From Amycolatopsis jiangsuensis (GTDB lineage: Bacteria > Actinomycetota > Actinomycetes > Mycobacteriales > Pseudonocardiaceae): DNA of 64,000 nucleotides. The translations under genes and the position numbers were made by a program. Position 1 is the stretch's first letter; each line of letters starts with the position of its first letter. The stretch is from NCBI RefSeq assembly GCF_014204865.1, contig NZ_JACHMG010000001.1, forward strand, positions 3,374,501 to 3,438,500, in the 5' to 3' direction. Of this stretch, positions 61,211 through 64,000 are shown piece after piece. The notes under the pieces were generated by a model that saw nothing but the letters and a program-made list of their open reading frames with translations, did no database searches and was not told the DNA's origin.

Positions 61211-62830
61211 GTGGACGAGAAGTACGACGTCGTGGTGGTCGGTGGCGGCGCGGCGGGGCTCAGCGGGGCGGTCGCACTCGCCCGGTCGCGGCGGTCGGTG
61301 CTGGTGGTCGACTCCGGCGAACCGCGCAATGCGCCGGCCGGGCACGTGCACAACTACTTGGGGCGCGAAAGCACGCCGCCGGGCGAGCTGCTCGCCATCG
61401 GACGGTCCGAGCTGGCCGGCTACGGCGGCGAAGTGGTGAACGGGACCGTCACGTCGCTCGACCGGCGCGACAACGGTGACTTCGCGGTCGGCCTGGCCGA
61501 CGGCCGGACGGTTCGCGCGCGTCGCCTTTTGGTGGCGACCGGGCTGAAGGACGAGCTGCCCGAGGTGGCCGGGCTCCAGCGTCGGTGGGGCCGCGACGTG
61601 CTGCACTGCCCGTACTGTCACGGCTGGGAGGCGCGCGACCAGGCCATCGGCATTCTCGCGACCGGCCCGATGAGCCTGCACCAGGCGCAAATGTGGCGGC
61701 AGCTGAGCGATGACGTCGTCGTTTTCCGGCACACGGCGCCCGCGTTCGACGCGACGGCGCTGGCGGAACTCGCCGCACGCGGTATTCACGTCGTGGACGG
61801 GCTCGTGACCGGACTCGAAGTATCGGACGACCACCTCACCGGCGTCCGGATGGAGTCGGGCGAGGTGGTGGCGCGGGACGCGCTGGCGATCGCGCCGCGG
61901 TTCACCGCCCGCGCCGAGTTGCTGGCTCCCCTCGGGCTGCGACCGGAGCCGGTGGAGATCAACGGCTACGTGGTCGGCGATTCCGTACCCGCCGATGCGT
62001 CGGGTGCCACTTCCGTGCCGGGCGTGTGGCTCGCCGGCAACGTCGCCACCATGATGGCGCAGGTGTCGGCCTCGGCGAGCTCCGGACTCGCGGCCGGCGC
62101 GGCGATCAACGCGGACCTCATCAAGGAGGAGGTCGCCGATGCGGTACGACGGAGCGGCGAACCGTTTTCCCACCGGACTGAGCGTGCGGTCGCCGCTGCC
62201 GTCGGTGCGCGTCAAGGACATGCGGCGCCGCCGGACGACCAGGAATCGTGGGAAGCGCGTTACCGCACGCAGCCCGGGATCTGGAGCGGGCAGCCGAACG
62301 AGCAGCTGGTCACCGAGGCTGCCGGCCTGATGCCCGGGCATGCGCTGGACGCCGGCTGCGGCGAGGGCGGCGACGCGGTATGGCTTGCGCAGCAAGGCTG
62401 GCAGGTCACCGCGGTCGACTTCTCATCGACAGCCGTCGAACGGGGCCGGGCGCGCGCGGAGAAGCTGGGCGTGGCCGACCGCATCGAATGGGTCGTCGCC
62501 GACCTGGCGACCTGGCAGCCCGACCGGAAGTTCGAGCTCGCCACCACGCACTTTCTGCACATTCCGCCCGCCGCTCGGGTACCGGCGTTCACACGGCTGG
62601 CGGACGCCGTGGCCCCGGGAGGCACACTGCTCGTGGTCGGCCACCATCCCTCGGGCCTGCACGCCACCCTCGGCCGCCCGGACATGCTCTTCACCGCCGA
62701 GGAAGTGGCCGAAACACTCGACGGTTCGTGGGATTCCGTAACCGTCGACACGCGCGCGCGGACGGCGACCGGCCCGGAGGGCGAGGAAGTCTCCCTCAGC
62801 GACAGTGTGCTGGTGGCTCGCCGGAGGTGA
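61211..62830 (+). CDS. Fusion of thioredoxin-reductase-like flavoprotein and SAM methyltransferase
   Basis: The 539-residue protein has two enzymes. Residues 1-310 are a TrxB-like FAD protein (VVVGGGAAGLSGAVAL, redox-type CPYC in LHCPYCHGWE, FAD-end GVWLAGNVAT). The second nucleotide site reads GILATGPMSLHQ rather than the usual GxGxxA. Residues 345-539 are a class I methyltransferase (ALDAGCGEGGDAVWLA, then FSSTAVERGRARA). AGGAGG precedes GTG 61211. The substrate is unknown. It is followed by a strong terminator. Confidence 0.92.
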   Translation: MDEKYDVVVVGGGAAGLSGAVALARSRRSVLVVDSGEPRNAPAGHVHNYLGRESTPPGELLAIGRSELAGYGGEVVNGTVTSLDRRDNGDFAVGLADGRTVRARRLLVATGLKDELPEVAGLQRRWGRDVLHCPYCHGWEARDQAIGILATGPMSLHQAQMWRQLSDDVVVFRHTAPAFDATALAELAARGIHVVDGLVTGLEVSDDHLTGVRMESGEVVARDALAIAPRFTARAELLAPLGLRPEPVEINGYVVGDSVPADASGATSVPGVWLAGNVATMMAQVSASASSGLAAGAAINADLIKEEVADAVRRSGEPFSHRTERAVAAAVGARQGHAAPPDDQESWEARYRTQPGIWSGQPNEQLVTEAAGLMPGHALDAGCGEGGDAVWLAQQGWQVTAVDFSSTAVERGRARAEKLGVADRIEWVVADLATWQPDRKFELATTHFLHIPPAARVPAFTRLADAVAPGGTLLVVGHHPSGLHATLGRPDMLFTAEEVAETLDGSWDSVTVDTRARTATGPEGEEVSLSDSVLVARRR

Positions 62831-62832
62831 CT

Positions 62833-62873
62833 GCCGCTCGGTCGCGGGCTTCTACGGTTCGCGACCGAGCGGC
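62833..62873 (+). terminator. Intrinsic terminator after the flavoprotein-methyltransferase gene
   Basis: GCCGCTCGGTCGCG and its exact complement enclose a 13-nt loop and are followed by GGATTTT. It begins 3 bp after the stop codon. Confidence 0.9.
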
Positions 62874-62880
62874 GGATTTT

Positions 62881-63053
62881 GACGACCCCGTGGCCGGGCG
62901 AGCGGCTACGCCGATCCGTAACCGGGCGAGCGGGATTCGACGATCCGTGACCCAGCGCGTCCAGTTCGACAACTGTGTTCGGGCGAGCGGGGTTCGACGG
63001 TCCGTGGCCGGGCGAACGGGATCCGACGGTCCGTGTTCGGTCGGGCGGGGATC
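62881..63053. repeat. Six tandem 28-29 bp units
   Basis: Units begin at 62881, 62910, 62939, 62968, 62996 and 63025, each near GACGRTCCGTGGCCGGGCGA then GCGGGATTC. The fourth is 28 bp, the rest 29. The gap 62874-63423 has no supported gene; 63054-63423 shows nothing clear. Confidence 0.88.
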
Positions 63054-63423
63054 GCAGCGGGTGTCGTCTGGGTGGCTACTGCAGTGGTTGCCGAGGTGGG
63101 ACGCAGGTAAGTCGGGCAACGGTTTCCTACGGGTCAGCAGGCTGCTGGTGCCTGGCGGTAGGTGTGGGGCCGACAGCGAGTCGTCGAGGCGAGCAGCCCG
63201 GCAAGCCACAAAGACGCCCTCGTCACGGAAACCTCAGGGGTAGGGCTTCGGCAGGAGGCGCATCCGTTCAGCGGCTCTCGGCCGCACAGATCAGCTGACG
63301 TTGCGGCAGTCTCGACGGACCATCGGCCAATCGCGAGCAGGTCTTCGAAATCTATGTCCACGGCTCTTCAACGCGCCGGGGAATGTGTCTTTTGGTGGAC
63401 GGCGTGACGATCGACAGGTGCGA

Positions 63424-63747
63424 TCAGGCGTGGTGGACGGAATCGACGGTGTACACGTGCGGGTCGAACGTTGCCAGTGCGGCGGCCGCGGCCAGGTGGT
63501 CCAGGCACTCCGGATCGTCGAGCATGGCCTGGTGGGCGGCGGGGTCGGACCACTGGGCGTAGTTGAGGACGCGGGTTCCGTCGGTGCTGGCGTGGATGTT
63601 CGCGGAGATGAATCCCTCGCGGTGGCGGATCAGCTTTTCCGTGGCGACGGTCAGGGTGTCCACCAGTTCGCGTTGACGCTCCGGGGCGACGGTGAAGACG
63701 TTCACCAAGGTGGTCAGTTCGGCTTGCGGCTCGATGGTGGTGGGCAC
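63424..63747 (-). CDS. Antibiotic biosynthesis monooxygenase (ABM) domain protein
   Basis: The 107-residue ferredoxin-like ABM protein starts at GTG 63747 after GAGGAGGAC. The sequence LTTLVNVFTVAPERQRELVD, REGFISANIHASTDGTRVLN and YAQWSDPAAHQA is typical. Members oxidise quinone-like or aromatic compounds without cofactor. The MarR gene is divergent 56 bp away and an inverted repeat lies between them. Confidence 0.92.
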   Translation of the reverse strand: MPTTIEPQAELTTLVNVFTVAPERQRELVDTLTVATEKLIRHREGFISANIHASTDGTRVLNYAQWSDPAAHQAMLDDPECLDHLAAAAALATFDPHVYTVDSVHHA

Positions 63748-63761
63748 GACGTCCTCCTCGC

Positions 63762-63802
63762 GACAGGTTCCTTACTTAGTCGAATATTGTAAGGTTCCTG
63801 TC
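63762..63802. promoter_or_regulatory. Inverted-repeat operator between ABM and MarR genes
   Basis: GACAGGTTCCTTAC (63762-63775) and GTAAGGTTCCTGTC (63789-63802) are inverted apart from the central TT pair of each arm, with TTAGTCGAATATT between. It ends next to the MarR ATG and overlaps both promoters. Its left arm recurs exactly upstream of the MFS gene. MarR binding is inferred. Confidence 0.75.
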
Positions 63803-64000
63803 ATGACTCAAGTCGGGACGCTCGATCGGGCCGGGTATCTGCTCAAGCGGGCACAGCAGGCGCTACGGCAGGCGTGCGACGAGCAGTTGCGGCCGATCGG
63901 GCTGTCGATGTCGCAGTACGCGGTGTTGCAGGCGCTGGCCGAGCACCCCGGGGTGTCGTCGGCGGAGCTCGCGCGACGCTGTTTCGTCACGCGGCAGTCG
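63803..64000 (+). CDS. MarR-family transcriptional regulator (5' part only)
   Basis: The first 66 residues are visible: LDRAGYLLKRAQQALRQACD, then the start of the winged helix, LSMSQYAVLQALAEHPGVSS and AELARRCFVTRQS. It runs off the right edge. It is divergent from the ABM gene and probably represses it and itself through the 63762-63802 repeat. Confidence 0.92.
   Translation, partial: MTQVGTLDRAGYLLKRAQQALRQACDEQLRPIGLSMSQYAVLQALAEHPGVSSAELARRCFVTRQS

Noticed and set aside
62881..63053. CRISPR array
   Set aside because: Tandem 29-bp units have no spacers and the whole unit drifts.

Overview
The window reads as chromosome of a high-GC actinomycete. The best fit is a Pseudonocardiaceae / Amycolatopsis-like organism. 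This is inferred from codon use, many GTG starts, a RamB-type regulator, Etf and glyoxylate genes, and a gene order that, from memory, follows the Mycobacterium tuberculosis Rv3012c-Rv3034c region: gatC, an ACT protein, ligA, a MetE-like protein, mnmA-iscS, an OlsB/PlsC pair, etfA-etfB, a methyltransferase, a GH57 enzyme, a glycosyltransferase and a hexapeptide acyltransferase. No database search was run.

Layout. 1-9.3 kb: edge of gatC, ACT protein, a decayed IS3 element, GNAT, ligA, conserved unknown, MetE-like protein, metallo-hydrolase. 9.9-12.5 kb: a DUF222/HNH gene split by a second IS3 element. 12.5-18.7 kb: mnmA, iscS, MFS exporter, ATPase-LuxR regulator, quinone oxidoreductase. 18.7-21.8 kb: a 20-bp tandem array, then an IS701 and an IS5 element side by side. 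21.8-25.7 kb: OlsA/OlsB-like pair and etfA-etfB. 25.8-32.4 kb: degV and a probable methylglucose-polysaccharide locus (methyltransferase, GH57, glycosyltransferase) with a glutathione peroxidase inside it, then a frameshifted methyltransferase. 33.1-37.7 kb: glyoxylate shunt (aceA, aceB) with divergent ramB. 38-46.5 kb: ilvA, SnoaL protein, secreted peptidase, a GntR-controlled amidohydrolase/permease pair, acyltransferase, nucleoside hydrolase. 46.5-50.2 kb: a large cell-wall hydrolase with a repetitive N-terminus, and a P450. 50.3-51.2 kb: a second IS5-type element. 51.7-64 kb: carboxylesterase, WYL regulator with VOC protein, a two-component system, a mannosyltransferase in frame with a YqeY domain, LysR, a flavoprotein-methyltransferase fusion, and a divergent ABM/MarR pair.

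Functionally, iscS and mnmA form a sulfur-relay pair for tRNA thiolation. EtfAB passes electrons from acyl-CoA oxidation, and aceA/aceB under RamB allow growth on acetate or fatty acids. The OlsB/OlsA pair suggests an acylated amino lipid.

The most unusual feature lies between the genes. Short palindromes of the form GTYGCC-7 nt-GGCRAC recur in at least five intergenic regions, and the same DNA unit is translated as SPLNGD-type repeats in the cell-wall hydrolase at 46511. Separate tandem arrays (49, 20, 29, 17 and 29 bp units), each with its own sequence, fill other gaps. A 14-bp sequence from the MarR/ABM control region is also found exactly upstream of the MFS exporter 47 kb away, which suggests a shared regulon.
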